Origin: Isoalcanivorax pacificus W11-5
GTDB taxonomy: Bacteria > Pseudomonadota > Gammaproteobacteria > Pseudomonadales > Alcanivoracaceae
DNA length: 64,000 nucleotides
Direction of reading: 5' to 3'
NCBI RefSeq assembly: GCF_000299335.2
Contig: NZ_CP004387.1
Location: 124,001-188,000 of the forward strand
In this document: piece by piece, positions 16,550 to 25,369 of the stretch
Position numbering within the stretch: the first letter of the stretch is position 1
Layout: the number at the start of each line of letters is the position of its first letter
Notes under the pieces: generated by a model
What the model was told of the DNA's origin: nothing
Databases searched by the model: none
What the model saw: the letters and a program-made list of their open reading frames with translations, nothing else
Made by a program: the position numbers and the translations under genes

Positions 16550-18006
16550 TCTGCGGTGTCCGCCGGGGTGCTGTCGTCTACCGGCGTCTCACTGGCGCGT
16601 GCCGGGTCCGGGGCGCGCGGGCCGATGCTGGCGATGGCCAGATTGTCGGGGACCAGATGACGCTGGAAGGCGTCGCGAATGTCCCCGGCGCTGACATCGC
16701 TGATCGCCTGCTGGAATTCGTCCAGGTAATCCAGTGGCAGGTCGTAGAAGCCGATGGCGCCCAGCTGGCCGACGATATCGCTGTTGGACGCGGTGGCCAG
16801 CGCGAAGCTGCCGGTGAGGTCGTCCACCGCCAGTTGCAGTTGTTCGTCCGTGGGGCCGTTGGCGACAAAGTCACTGATCAGCTCGAGTGTCAGTTTCAGC
16901 GCGGCGTCGGCGTTGTCGTTGGCGGTTTGCAGGCTCACCGTAAAGGGGCCGCCGGAGGCCATCGGCGAAATGCCGGAATACACGCCGTACACCAGCCCGC
17001 GCTTCTGCCGCACTTCGTCCATCAGGATGGCGCTGAAGCCGCCGCCGCCGAGGATATGGTTGCCGACGTACAGCGGCACGTAGTCCGGGTGGCCACGGCT
17101 GATCAGCTGATTGCCGAGCGAGATGTGTGTCTGCGACGAGGGAAAGTCGATGTGTGTGGTGTGGCGTTCGGTCAGCGTCGCCGCCACCGGCAGGCGCACG
17201 GCGCGCTCGCCCTGCGGCAGGGCGGCGCTGAGTTGCGTGGCGATATCGCGGGCCTGGTCTTCGGTGATGTCGCCGACCAGGGCGATGACGGCGTTCTGTG
17301 CGGTGTAGTAGCGCTGGTAATAGGCCACCAGGTCGTCGCGGGTGATGCCCGGCAGGCTCTCCGGCGTGCCGCCGGACGGCGTGGCATAGGGATGCTCGCC
17401 GAACAGCAGTGCGTTAAAGGCGCGGCTGAGTTGCGGGCCGGGCACCTGTTGCTGCATGCGCAGCCCTTGCAGCATCTGGGTGCGCAGGCGCGCCAGGGCG
17501 TCCTCGGGGAAGCTGGGCGCGTGCAGAACGCGGCGCATCAGTGCCAGTGCCGGGTCGCGGAACTCCGGCGCGCTCAGTGAGGTGAGTGTCAGCAGCGCCA
17601 TGTCGCGGTGGCTGGAATTGCCGAAGCTGGCGCCCAGGTCTTCGAAGCCCCGGGCGATGTCGCCCACGTCCAGGCCATCGGCGCCCTGGTCGAGCATGGC
17701 GTTGGTCAGCGAAGCCAGGCCCGGCTGGCCATCGTCGCGGGCGCTGCCGGCGTCGAACAGCATGCGCACGTCCAGCATGGGCAACTGGCCGGTGTGCACG
17801 AACAGCACACGGCTGCCGCTGTCGGTCTGCCACTGCCGGATATCCAGTTGGCGGCGCCCCGGCTCGGCCTGGGTGACGGCCTCCAGGGTGGTGGGGAAAG
17901 TGCTCGCGGCAGGTTCCGGCTTCGGCGCCGGGCTGATGCCGATAAAAATAAACAGCAGCACCGCGAGGGTCAGGGCGGCGCCGATCAACAAACGATTGCG
18001 GCTCAT
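16546..18006 (-). CDS. M16-family peptidase-like protein without the zinc motif
   Basis: This 486-residue protein has one N-terminal transmembrane anchor (about residues 6-24), so it is probably held in the inner membrane facing the periplasm. It has two M16 peptidase domains. The HxxEH zinc motif is missing where it should lie (TNAMLDQGADG), so it is not a metalloprotease on its own. It keeps the C-terminal substrate-binding pattern GGGGFSAILMDEVRQKRGLVYGV. It overlaps the downstream rsmD start and the upstream catalytic M16 gene by 4 nt each. A heterodimer with the catalytic subunit, as in processing peptidases, is the likely arrangement. Confidence 0.92.
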   Translation of the reverse strand: MSRNRLLIGAALTLAVLLFIFIGISPAPKPEPAASTFPTTLEAVTQAEPGRRQLDIRQWQTDSGSRVLFVHTGQLPMLDVRMLFDAGSARDDGQPGLASLTNAMLDQGADGLDVGDIARGFEDLGASFGNSSHRDMALLTLTSLSAPEFRDPALALMRRVLHAPSFPEDALARLRTQMLQGLRMQQQVPGPQLSRAFNALLFGEHPYATPSGGTPESLPGITRDDLVAYYQRYYTAQNAVIALVGDITEDQARDIATQLSAALPQGERAVRLPVAATLTERHTTHIDFPSSQTHISLGNQLISRGHPDYVPLYVGNHILGGGGFSAILMDEVRQKRGLVYGVYSGISPMASGGPFTVSLQTANDNADAALKLTLELISDFVANGPTDEQLQLAVDDLTGSFALATASNSDIVGQLGAIGFYDLPLDYLDEFQQAISDVSAGDIRDAFQRHLVPDNLAIASIGPRAPDPARASETPVDDSTPADTAE

Positions 18007-19343
18007 TGTGCGGCCTCCACGGTGCTTACCTCGGGTTCAACGCGGGCCATGGCGCGGCGTGCCGGCACCAGCCAGGTGCGGGCGGCGTCGCTGACCTGTT
18101 GCGGTGTGACCTTTGCCAGTGCCTCCGCCATGTTGGCGCTCAGGCGCCAGTCCTGGCCGATCATCGCCAGGTAACCCAGCTCCATGGCCTGGCCGAACAC
18201 GGAATCCTGCCCGAACACATAGCCGGACAGCACCTGCGCGCGTACCCGGTCCAGCTCCGCCTGTTCCGGCGGCGTCTCGGCGAGCTTTTGAATCTCGGCC
18301 TCGATGGCGGCCTGCAACTGGTCCAGCGTGACGCCGGGCACCGGCGTGGCGGTGACCGTGAACACGCCGTCTTCGCGGGACAGGCCCTGATAGCCGGCCC
18401 CGGCCCCGGCGGCGACGCGCTGGCCGCGCACCAGGCTGGATTCGATGCGGGCGCTGGTGCCGCCGTCGAGCACCCCGGCGAGCATGTTCAATATGTAGTA
18501 GGTCTGCGGGTCTTCGGCGGTGGCCAGCGAGGGCACATTCCAGCCCAGGTACAGCGAGGGCACCTGCACCGGCAGGACCAGGTCCAGGCGGCGGTCGCCG
18601 GCCGGGTCGGCCATTTTCGGGGTCGGGCGGAACGGCACGTCACGGGCCGGGATCGGGCCGAAGAACTGTTTGACCAGAGGCTCGACCTGCTCGCGGGTCA
18701 CGTCGCCGGCGATCACCAGCACGGCGTTGCCGGGTGTGTACCACTGCTGGTACCAGTCCATGGCGCGTTGCGGTTGATACTGTTCGATCTCGCGACGCCA
18801 GCCGATCACCGGGTGGGCATAGCCGGTGCCGGGACGCAGGATGCCGCTGAATTTTTCCCAGGCCAGCGCGTTGGGGTTGTCGTCGGTGCGCTGGCGGCGT
18901 TCTTCCAGCACCACCTGCACTTCGCGGCTGAATTCTTCCGGGTCGATGCGCAGGTGGGCCATGCGCTCGGCTTCCAGCTCCAGTGCCAGCGGCAACCGGC
19001 TGGCTTCGTAGGTCTGGTAATAGGCGGTGTATTCGTAGGAGGTGAAGGCGTTGGTCTGGCCGCCGAAGCGCGACACCAGCGCGGCATAGTCGCCGGGGGT
19101 GAGGTGCTCGGTGTCCTTGAACATCATGTGTTCGAGCATGTGGCTCATGCCGGTCATGCCCGCCGGTTCGTCGATGCTGCCGACGCGGTACCAGATCATC
19201 ACGGTGGCGACCGGTGCGCGGTGGTCCTCGCGTACCAGGACCGTGAGACCGTTATCCAGCGTGAATTCGTGGGTGGGCGGCAGTTCTTCTGCCAGCAGGC
19301 TGGTGCTGAACAGCGTCAGCAGCAGCGAGAGCACGATACGCAT
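18003..19343 (-). CDS. M16-family zinc peptidase, catalytic subunit
   Basis: This 446-residue peptidase has a signal peptide (MRIVLSLLLTLFSTSLLAEE). The inverted zinc motif HMLEH is at residues 68-72, and the downstream third ligand glutamate lies in the EVQVVLEERRQR helix. It is a periplasmic pitrilysin-type protease. It is transcribed away from ftsY, with a 137-nt divergent promoter region, and is coupled by a 4-nt overlap to the inactive partner. The substrate is unknown; members degrade or process small peptides. Confidence 0.94.
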   Translation of the reverse strand: MRIVLSLLLTLFSTSLLAEELPPTHEFTLDNGLTVLVREDHRAPVATVMIWYRVGSIDEPAGMTGMSHMLEHMMFKDTEHLTPGDYAALVSRFGGQTNAFTSYEYTAYYQTYEASRLPLALELEAERMAHLRIDPEEFSREVQVVLEERRQRTDDNPNALAWEKFSGILRPGTGYAHPVIGWRREIEQYQPQRAMDWYQQWYTPGNAVLVIAGDVTREQVEPLVKQFFGPIPARDVPFRPTPKMADPAGDRRLDLVLPVQVPSLYLGWNVPSLATAEDPQTYYILNMLAGVLDGGTSARIESSLVRGQRVAAGAGAGYQGLSREDGVFTVTATPVPGVTLDQLQAAIEAEIQKLAETPPEQAELDRVRAQVLSGYVFGQDSVFGQAMELGYLAMIGQDWRLSANMAEALAKVTPQQVSDAARTWLVPARRAMARVEPEVSTVEAAQ

Positions 19344-19480
19344 TGCGATCCCCTTCGCGGCGCCGCAGCGTGCTGTGGCGCGTTTCTATGGTTGGTGCGG
19401 GATGATAGGATAGCCCGGCGCCGGACGCACATCCCGACAGCCTGCCCCTGGCCGGCTGACTACCCACGGAAAGACCTGTA

Positions 19481-20593
19481 ATGACCGACGAAGTTTCCCG
19501 ACCCGATCCGGACCACCAGGACGATCAGCACGATAAATCCGACAAGGGCCGTGGCGGCCTGTTCTCGCGTATGTTCCGCCGCCCGGCGGAGGAACTGCCC
19601 GCCGAGCCGGTCGCCGCCCCCCCCGCCGAGCCTGCGCCGGTGGACGACGACAGCAGCAGCGGCGAGAGTTTCTGGGCCCGCATGAAGCTCGGCCTGGGCA
19701 AGACCCGCCAGAGCCTGGGCAAGGGCCTGGCCGACCTGCTGGTGGGCGCCAAGGAAATCGACGACGAGATTTTCGAAGAGATCGAGACCCAGTTGCTGGT
19801 CGCCGATGTCGGCGTGGAAGCCACCGATACCATCATCCAGTCGCTGACCGAACGTGTCGGCCGCAAAGAGCTGGTGGACGCCGATGCGCTCTACGAAGCG
19901 TTGCAGGAAGAGCTGCGCAAATTGCTGGTGCCGGTCAACCAGCCGCTGGTGATCGCACCGGACAGGAAGCCCTACGTCATCCTGATGGTCGGCGTAAACG
20001 GCGTCGGCAAGACCACCACCATCGGCAAGCTGGCCAAGCGTTTCCGCAACGAAGGCAAGTCCGTGATGCTGGCGGCGGGCGATACGTTCCGCGCCGCTGC
20101 CGTGGAACAGCTCCAGGTCTGGGGCGAGCGCAACGACATTCCCGTGATTGCCCAGCACACCGGTGCGGATTCCGCCTCGGTGGTGTTCGACGGCGTGCAG
20201 GCGGCGCAGAGCCGTGGCGTGGACGTGCTGATCGCCGACACCGCCGGCCGCCTGCACACCCGCACCAACCTGATGGACGAACTGGCCAAGGTCGTGCGGG
20301 TGATGAAAAAACTGATTCCCGACGCTCCGCACGAAGTGCTGCTGGTGCTGGATGCCGGCACCGGCCAGAACGCCATCAACCAGGCGCTGGAATTCCGTCA
20401 GGCCGTAGGCGTCACCGGCCTGGCGCTGACCAAGCTCGACGGCACCGCCAAGGGCGGCATCCTGTTTGCCCTGGCCAAGCGTACCGGGCTGCCGATCCGC
20501 TTTATCGGTGTCGGTGAAAAACTCGAAGACCTGCGTCCGTTCAACGCCGAGGATTTTGTCCAGGCCCTGTTTGAAGATGTTGCCGGCCGCTGA
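19481..20593 (+). CDS. ftsY: Signal recognition particle receptor FtsY
   Basis: This 370-residue SRP receptor GTPase has an acidic N-terminal domain (about 1-65, rich in D and E), a four-helix N domain and the G domain with P-loop GVNGVGKTT at 171-179 and DTAGRLHTRTNLMDEL. It docks ribosome-SRP complexes at the inner membrane. It heads the ftsY-ftsE-ftsX cluster found in most proteobacteria, followed by rpoH. Confidence 0.98.
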   Translation: MTDEVSRPDPDHQDDQHDKSDKGRGGLFSRMFRRPAEELPAEPVAAPPAEPAPVDDDSSSGESFWARMKLGLGKTRQSLGKGLADLLVGAKEIDDEIFEEIETQLLVADVGVEATDTIIQSLTERVGRKELVDADALYEALQEELRKLLVPVNQPLVIAPDRKPYVILMVGVNGVGKTTTIGKLAKRFRNEGKSVMLAAGDTFRAAAVEQLQVWGERNDIPVIAQHTGADSASVVFDGVQAAQSRGVDVLIADTAGRLHTRTNLMDELAKVVRVMKKLIPDAPHEVLLVLDAGTGQNAINQALEFRQAVGVTGLALTKLDGTAKGGILFALAKRTGLPIRFIGVGEKLEDLRPFNAEDFVQALFEDVAGR

Positions 20594-20613
20594 GCCGAAG
20601 CAAGAGGCGTTTG

Positions 20614-21306
20614 ATGATCCAGCTGGATCGTGTCAGCAAGCGGTACCCCATTCCCGGTGGCGGCGGCAAGGACGCACTGCGTCAGGTGTCCCTGCACCTG
20701 CCGGCCGGCGAGCTGACCTTCCTCACCGGGCATTCCGGCGCCGGCAAGAGCACCCTGCTGAAGCTGATCATGATGATCGAGCGGCCGACCTCCGGCGACA
20801 TCATTGTCGACGGCCTGCCGCTGAACCGCATCGGCAGCGGCGGTATTCCGCTGCTGCGGCGCAAGATCGGCATGGTGCACCAGAACCACCAGTTGCTGTT
20901 TGATCGCAGCGTCTACGACAACGTCGCCCTGCCCCTGATCATCGCCGGTTTCCCGCGCGCGGAGATCGGCAAGCGCGTGCGCGCGGCGCTGGACAAAGTG
21001 GGCCTGCTGGACAAGGAAAAACTCAATCCGGTAATGCTCTCCGGCGGTGAACAGCAGCGCATCGGCATTGCCCGCGCGGTGGTCAACAAGCCGCCGCTGC
21101 TGCTGGCGGACGAGCCCACCGGCAACCTGGACCCGGCGTTGTCCGCCGAGATCATGGACCTGTTCCAGGACTTCGCCCGTGTCGGCGTGGCGGTGCTGAT
21201 CGCCACCCACGACCTGTCACTGATTGCCCGCTACCAGCACCGGCTGCTGAGCCTGCGCGAAGGGCGCCTGATCGCCGACCGTGGGGAGGATGCCCATGGC
21301 GCGTAA
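20614..21306 (+). CDS. ftsE: Cell division ATP-binding protein FtsE
   Basis: This 230-residue ABC ATPase is of normal FtsE length. Walker [10 protein letters not shown], signature [14 protein letters not shown] and Walker [13 protein letters not shown] are all intact. With FtsX it activates septal peptidoglycan hydrolases during division. The ATG at 20614 follows AAGAGG by 6 nt; an adjacent in-frame TTG at 20611 is the only alternative. Its last 11 nt overlap ftsX. Confidence 0.97.
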   Translation: MIQLDRVSKRYPIPGGGGKDALRQVSLHLPAGELTFLTGHSGAGKSTLLKLIMMIERPTSGDIIVDGLPLNRIGSGGIPLLRRKIGMVHQNHQLLFDRSVYDNVALPLIIAGFPRAEIGKRVRAALDKVGLLDKEKLNPVMLSGGEQQRIGIARAVVNKPPLLLADEPTGNLDPALSAEIMDLFQDFARVGVAVLIATHDLSLIARYQHRLLSLREGRLIADRGEDAHGA

Positions 21307-22315
21307 CGCCACCCCGCTGAAGCCGCGCCGGCAGGCCCCGCCGCCGGCACCGAAACCCCGTGCCGGCGCCCGCGCCACGCGCAGCGCCTGGCATCATCGC
21401 TTCGAGGCCTGGCGCCTGCACCACCGCGATTCCGCCGTGGACGCGCTGCGGCGCATGCGTGCCACACCGGCCGCCACCGCCATGACGGTGCTGGTGATCG
21501 CCATTGCCCTGGCCCTGCCGGCCGGCATCACCGTGCTGCTGGAAAACGCCCGCGCAGCGACCCAGGGCTGGGACGGCAATGCCCACCTGTCGGTGTTCCT
21601 GAAACGCGATACCGACAGCAGCCGACAGCAGGCGCTGGCCAACACCTGGGGCGCGCGCGCCGATGTGGAACGGGTGCAGGTGGTGACGCGCGAGCAGGCG
21701 CTGGCGGAATTCCGCACACTGTCCGGCTTCGGCGAAGTGCTCGACGCCCTGCCCGACAACCCGCTGCCACCGCTGGTCATGGTGTTCCCCCGCGACACCA
21801 CGCCGGTGGCGCTGGAAACCCTGCAAAAGCAGCTCGGCGAGGCCCGCGAAGTCGATCTCGTGCAACTCGATGTGCAATGGGTCAAACGTTTGCACGCCAT
21901 GCTGGAGCTGGCCGGCCGCATCGTCGGCGCCCTCACCCTGGCGCTGGCGCTGGCCGTGGTGCTGGTGGTGGTGAACACCATCCGGCTGGCGATCGAGAGC
22001 CGCCGCGAGGAAATCGTGGTGGTGAAGATCGTCGGTGGCACCGATGGCTTCGTGCGCCGCCCCTTCCTCTATACCGGCTTCTGGTACGGCCTGGCCGGTG
22101 GTCTGGTGGCCGTGCTGCTGGTCCAGATCGCCCTGCTGTGGATCGGCTCGCCGGTGGATCAGCTCACGGCACTGTATGAAAGTGAGTATTCGCTAATCGG
22201 CATGGGCTGGATCAATGCGGGAGTGCTGCCCCTGTTCGCCGGCCTGCTTGGCCTGATGGGCGCCTGGCTCGCCGTCTCCCGCCATCTCCAGGATGTCGAC
22301 CCCCACCTCCTCTGA
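21296..22315 (+). CDS. ftsX: Cell division protein FtsX
   Basis: This 339-residue membrane protein has an N-terminal basic, proline-rich cytoplasmic stretch (about 1-50), a first transmembrane helix (about 63-80), a periplasmic loop, and three C-terminal helices, as in FtsX. The IRLAIESRREEIVVVKIVGGTDGFVRRPF coupling region is characteristic. A GGGGAGGA ribosome site five nt upstream selects ATG 21296 over ATG 21290 or GTG 21281. It works with FtsE, whose gene it overlaps. Confidence 0.96.
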   Translation: MARNATPLKPRRQAPPPAPKPRAGARATRSAWHHRFEAWRLHHRDSAVDALRRMRATPAATAMTVLVIAIALALPAGITVLLENARAATQGWDGNAHLSVFLKRDTDSSRQQALANTWGARADVERVQVVTREQALAEFRTLSGFGEVLDALPDNPLPPLVMVFPRDTTPVALETLQKQLGEAREVDLVQLDVQWVKRLHAMLELAGRIVGALTLALALAVVLVVVNTIRLAIESRREEIVVVKIVGGTDGFVRRPFLYTGFWYGLAGGLVAVLLVQIALLWIGSPVDQLTALYESEYSLIGMGWINAGVLPLFAGLLGLMGAWLAVSRHLQDVDPHLL

Positions 22316-22369
22316 AGGGCCGGCCCGCTCGCCCATAGCGCCCGCCTTTCGCAGGAACCAATTCCCCCT

Positions 22370-22396
22370 TTAGCACTCCAACGCAGCGAGTGCTAA
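22370..22396. promoter_or_regulatory. Perfect CIRCE element (HrcA operator) ahead of rpoH
   Basis: The sequence TTAGCACTC - 9 nt - GAGTGCTAA is a perfect match to the CIRCE operator bound by the HrcA heat-shock repressor. It ends 37 nt before the rpoH start. An extended -10-like TGCTAATAT overlaps the right arm, so HrcA binding would block a promoter there. Confidence 0.9.
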
Positions 22397-22433
22397 TATC
22401 GACCTCAGCTCCAATGACTGGGAGAACGGGAAC

Positions 22434-23303
22434 ATGACCACACAACTGCAAAAGCTGGAAGCTCAGGCCCTGCAACTGAACGTGCCCGGCGCCAGCCTGG
22501 ATAGCTACATCCAGGCGGTGAACGCCGTGCCGGTGCTCAGTGCCGAGGCCGAGCGCGAGCTCGCGGAGCGGTTGTTCTACGAAGAAGACCTGGATGCAGC
22601 GCGCAGCCTGGTGCTCTCGCACCTGCGTTTCGTGGTGCATATTGCACGCAGCTACACCGGCTACGGCCTGCCCTTGGGCGATCTGATCCAGGAAGGCAAC
22701 GTCGGCCTGATGAAAGCCGTGCGCCGCTTTGACCCGAACGTGGGCGTGCGGCTGGTGAGCTTCGCGGTGCACTGGATCAAGGCCGAGATTCACGAATTCG
22801 TGCTGAAAAACTGGCGCATCGTGAAAGTGGCCACCACCAAGTCCCAGCGCAAGCTGTTCTTCAACCTGCGCGGCGCCAAAAAGCGCCTGGGCCGCCTGAC
22901 GCTGGAAGAATCCCAGCGCGTGGCCGACGACCTGGGTGTGAGCCTGAAGGACGTGCAGGAAATGGAAGGCCGTCTGGCCGCGTTCGATGCCTCCTTTGAC
23001 GGCCCGATGGACGATGACGAAGACAGCACCATCGTTGCCCCGGCGCAGTATCTGCAAGCCGACGGCGGCGACCCGGCCGACATTTTGGCCGAGAGCGACT
23101 GGCAGCAGCAGAGCAGCCGTCGCCTGGGCGCTGCCCTGCAAAGCCTGGACGACCGCAGCCGCGACATTCTCGAACGCCGCTGGCTGGCGGACGACAAGAC
23201 CACGCTGCAGGATCTGGCCAATGAATATGGCGTCTCCGCCGAGCGTATCCGGCAACTTGAAAATGCCGCCATCGGCAAATTGCGCAACGCCATGATCGCC
23301 TGA
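22434..23303 (+). CDS. rpoH: RNA polymerase heat-shock sigma factor (sigma-32)
   Basis: This 289-residue sigma-70 family protein has region 2 ([35 protein letters not shown]), the RpoH box QRKLFFNLR at 138-146 that distinguishes sigma-32, and region 4 ([20 protein letters not shown]). It directs transcription of chaperone and protease genes. The promoter region carries a perfect CIRCE element, which implies that HrcA represses rpoH itself here; in enteric bacteria rpoH control is mainly translational. It ends in a strong terminator. Confidence 0.97.
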   Translation: MTTQLQKLEAQALQLNVPGASLDSYIQAVNAVPVLSAEAERELAERLFYEEDLDAARSLVLSHLRFVVHIARSYTGYGLPLGDLIQEGNVGLMKAVRRFDPNVGVRLVSFAVHWIKAEIHEFVLKNWRIVKVATTKSQRKLFFNLRGAKKRLGRLTLEESQRVADDLGVSLKDVQEMEGRLAAFDASFDGPMDDDEDSTIVAPAQYLQADGGDPADILAESDWQQQSSRRLGAALQSLDDRSRDILERRWLADDKTTLQDLANEYGVSAERIRQLENAAIGKLRNAMIA

Positions 23304-23320
23304 TTTTCAGGTAACATAAG

Positions 23321-23343
23321 CGCCGCCTCCGGGCGGCGTTTTT
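23321..23343 (+). terminator. Rho-independent terminator of rpoH
   Basis: A 7-bp GC stem (CGCCGCC with GGCGGCG), a TCCG loop and a following run of five T lie 18 nt after the rpoH stop. This is a canonical intrinsic terminator. Confidence 0.9.
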
Positions 23344-23406
23344 GTATGGGAAACGGGCCGCCCGTACGTCTTGAAGGTGATCCCCCAGACAGGAGCCGCC
23401 CCGACC

Positions 23407-23775
23407 ATGAAAGCCTTGCTCGTCCTTGGTGCCCTCAACGCCGCCCTCGCCGTGATCTGCGGCGCCTTTGGTGCCCACGGCCTGAAAGCGCGGGTGGATG
23501 CCGCCCTGCTGGACACCTGGGCCACGGCCAGCGAGTACCATTTCTATCACGCCCTGGGCCTGCTGCTGGTGGGTGTGCTGGCAAAACAGTTCGGCAGCAC
23601 CGGCATGGTGACGGCGGGCTGGATCCTGTTCGCCGGCATGCTGGTGTTCAGTGGCAGCCTGTATGTGCTGGTGCTCAGCGGCCAGCGCTGGCTGGGCGCC
23701 GTGACACCGCTGGGTGGCACCGCGCTGATCATTGGCTGGCTGTGGCTGGCCTGGTCACTCTACAAGGCGGCCTGA
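23407..23775 (+). CDS. DUF423 family membrane protein
   Basis: This 122-residue protein has four hydrophobic segments and the DUF423 (YgdD) pattern: an opening NAALAVICGAFGAHGLK and SEYHFYHALGLLLVGVL with conserved histidines. It is an inner-membrane protein of unknown function. ATG 23407 is preceded by GGAG at a slightly long distance; an upstream in-frame ATG at 23371 would add 12 non-hydrophobic residues and is less likely. Confidence 0.9.
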   Translation: MKALLVLGALNAALAVICGAFGAHGLKARVDAALLDTWATASEYHFYHALGLLLVGVLAKQFGSTGMVTAGWILFAGMLVFSGSLYVLVLSGQRWLGAVTPLGGTALIIGWLWLAWSLYKAA

Positions 23776-23840
23776 CCCACCCTGTGAGGCTGATGAGCCA
23801 GGACGTTTTATTCCATTCACCCCAACCATTGAGCAGGATC

Positions 23841-24038
23841 ATGCAGCTTCAGGTAAACGGTGACAGTCTTGAGTTCGATGGCCGCACCATCAGTGATCTG
23901 CTGGCGCGGCTGGAGATTCATGGCCGCCGCCTGGCGGTGGAAGTGAACCGCGACATCATCCCGAAAAGCGAACACGCCGACTTTGCGCTCAGCGACGGCG
24001 ATATCGTCGAAATTGTTCATGCCATCGGTGGCGGCTGA
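23841..24038 (+). CDS. thiS: Sulfur carrier protein ThiS
   Basis: This 65-residue ubiquitin-like protein ends in IVHAIGGG; the C-terminal Gly-Gly is the site that becomes a thiocarboxylate and donates sulfur to the thiazole of thiamine. The length is exactly that of ThiS, and it lies directly upstream of thiG. The longer open frame extending upstream of the ATG runs through unrelated sequence in another frame and is not used. Confidence 0.95.
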   Translation: MQLQVNGDSLEFDGRTISDLLARLEIHGRRLAVEVNRDIIPKSEHADFALSDGDIVEIVHAIGGG

Positions 24039-24063
24039 ACCGCCATCGTCATCAGGAGAGACC

Positions 24064-24846
24064 ATGACCCCAGATACCTTCGAAATCGCGGGCCGCAGCT
24101 ATCAATCCCGGCTGCTGATCGGCACCGGCAAATACAAGGATTTCGAGGAAACCCGCGCGGCCATCGAAATGAGCGGCGCGGAGATCGTGACGGTGGCGAT
24201 CCGCCGCACGAACATTGGCCAGGATGCCAACGAGCCGAACCTGCTGGATTTCATCTCGCCGGACAAATACACCATCCTGCCGAACACCGCCGGCTGCTAC
24301 ACCGCCGTCGATGCCGTGCGCACCTGCAAGCTGGCACGCGAACTGCTGGACGGCCATGACCTGGTGAAGCTGGAAGTGCTGGGCGACCAGAAAACCCTGT
24401 ACCCGGAAATGCGCGAAACCCTGCTCGCTGCTGAAGAACTGGTGAACGACGGCTTCAAGGTGATGGTCTACACCAACGACGATCCGATTGCGGCAAAGAA
24501 ATTCGAAGAGATGGGCTGCGTGGCGGTGATGCCGCTGGGGTCACTGATCGGCTCTGGTCTCGGTATTCTCAACCCGCACAATATTCGCATCATTCTCGAA
24601 GAAGCGAAGGTGCCGATCATCGTCGATGCCGGCGTGGGCACCGCCAGCGATGCGGCACTGGCGATGGAGCTGGGTTGTGAAGGCGTGTTGATGAATTCCG
24701 CCGTGGCGCATGCGAAAAACCCGGTGTTGATGGCCAGTGCCATGAAAAAGGCCATCGAAGCCGGCCGCGAAGCGTTTCTTGCCGGACGCATGGAGAAAAA
24801 GGCCTACGCCAGTGCGTCCTCGCCGCTGGGCGGTCTGTCCCGCTGA
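24064..24846 (+). CDS. thiG: Thiazole synthase
   Basis: This 260-residue TIM-barrel enzyme condenses deoxyxylulose phosphate, dehydroglycine and the ThiS thiocarboxylate to form the thiazole of thiamine. The Schiff-base lysine is in [10 protein letters not shown], and the phosphate loops GSGLG and [12 protein letters not shown] are visible. CAGGAGAG precedes the ATG. In pseudomonads thiG is typically followed by trmB; here trmB is about 5.3 kb further on, with accessory genes in between. Confidence 0.97.
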   Translation: MTPDTFEIAGRSYQSRLLIGTGKYKDFEETRAAIEMSGAEIVTVAIRRTNIGQDANEPNLLDFISPDKYTILPNTAGCYTAVDAVRTCKLARELLDGHDLVKLEVLGDQKTLYPEMRETLLAAEELVNDGFKVMVYTNDDPIAAKKFEEMGCVAVMPLGSLIGSGLGILNPHNIRIILEEAKVPIIVDAGVGTASDAALAMELGCEGVLMNSAVAHAKNPVLMASAMKKAIEAGREAFLAGRMEKKAYASASSPLGGLSR

Positions 24847-24847
24847 G

Positions 24848-25350
24848 TCACTTCAAGCGCGCCCGGATCAGTGCGCTGAGCCGGGTGTCGTCCCAGCTTT
24901 CGAGCGCCAGCACTGCGGCCTAAGGATTGCCCGGCAGCCCTAAGACGGTGGCAATGGCTGGCTCGGTCTTCAGGCCCTGCTGTCGACAGGTCGGCACGGC
25001 GATTTGCAGTGACGCGCCGCCAAGGCGGGACAGGCGTTCCATGACGCGGTAATGCCGCACGGCAAGCTGCTTCGCAGGCGGCACAGACAAATCGTAAATC
25101 TCAAACACGAATCCCTAGCTGTGAAAGCAGGCTGCGACATGTGCCGGGCGCCGGTATGACTCGAAGCCTTCCATCTTGTTAAAGTCTACACTTACCTCAT
25201 GCAGAAAATGATCCAGATCGGTACAGGTTCAGATCACGTCAATGTCGCTGTGTGCCACATCGAAATGTACGAACAGTATGCTGACAATTCTCAGCTGATA
25301 GCAGGCGAAGCGCTTTGATATACCTGTTCTCTCAATGATCTGGTGGACAC
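24848..25350 (-). pseudogene. Decayed coding sequence with three in-frame stops
   Basis: One minus-strand frame reads protein-like from about 25350 to the stop at 24848 but is broken by stops at 25229-25231, 25115-25117 and 24920-24922. The longest intact piece (24920-25108) encodes MFEIYDLSVPPAKQL and continues for 62 residues. An upstream piece contains VAHSDIDVI, reminiscent of a nucleotidyltransferase-type DID motif. No start codon with a ribosome site is visible. It looks like a disrupted gene at the junction between thiG and the inserted genes. The family is not recognised, and the rest of 24847-25369 holds nothing else supportable. Confidence 0.45.
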
Positions 25351-25369
25351 TTTTTATTAATAAAGAAAG

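Noticed and set aside
23776-23840. Possible thiamine riboswitch ahead of thiS
   Set aside because: The gap is only 65 nt and lacks the CTGAGA and ACCTGAT aptamer blocks.
25199-25318. 39-codon plus-strand frame in the AT-rich gap
   Set aside because: No ribosome site and it lies antisense to the decayed minus-strand frame; coding is not supported.
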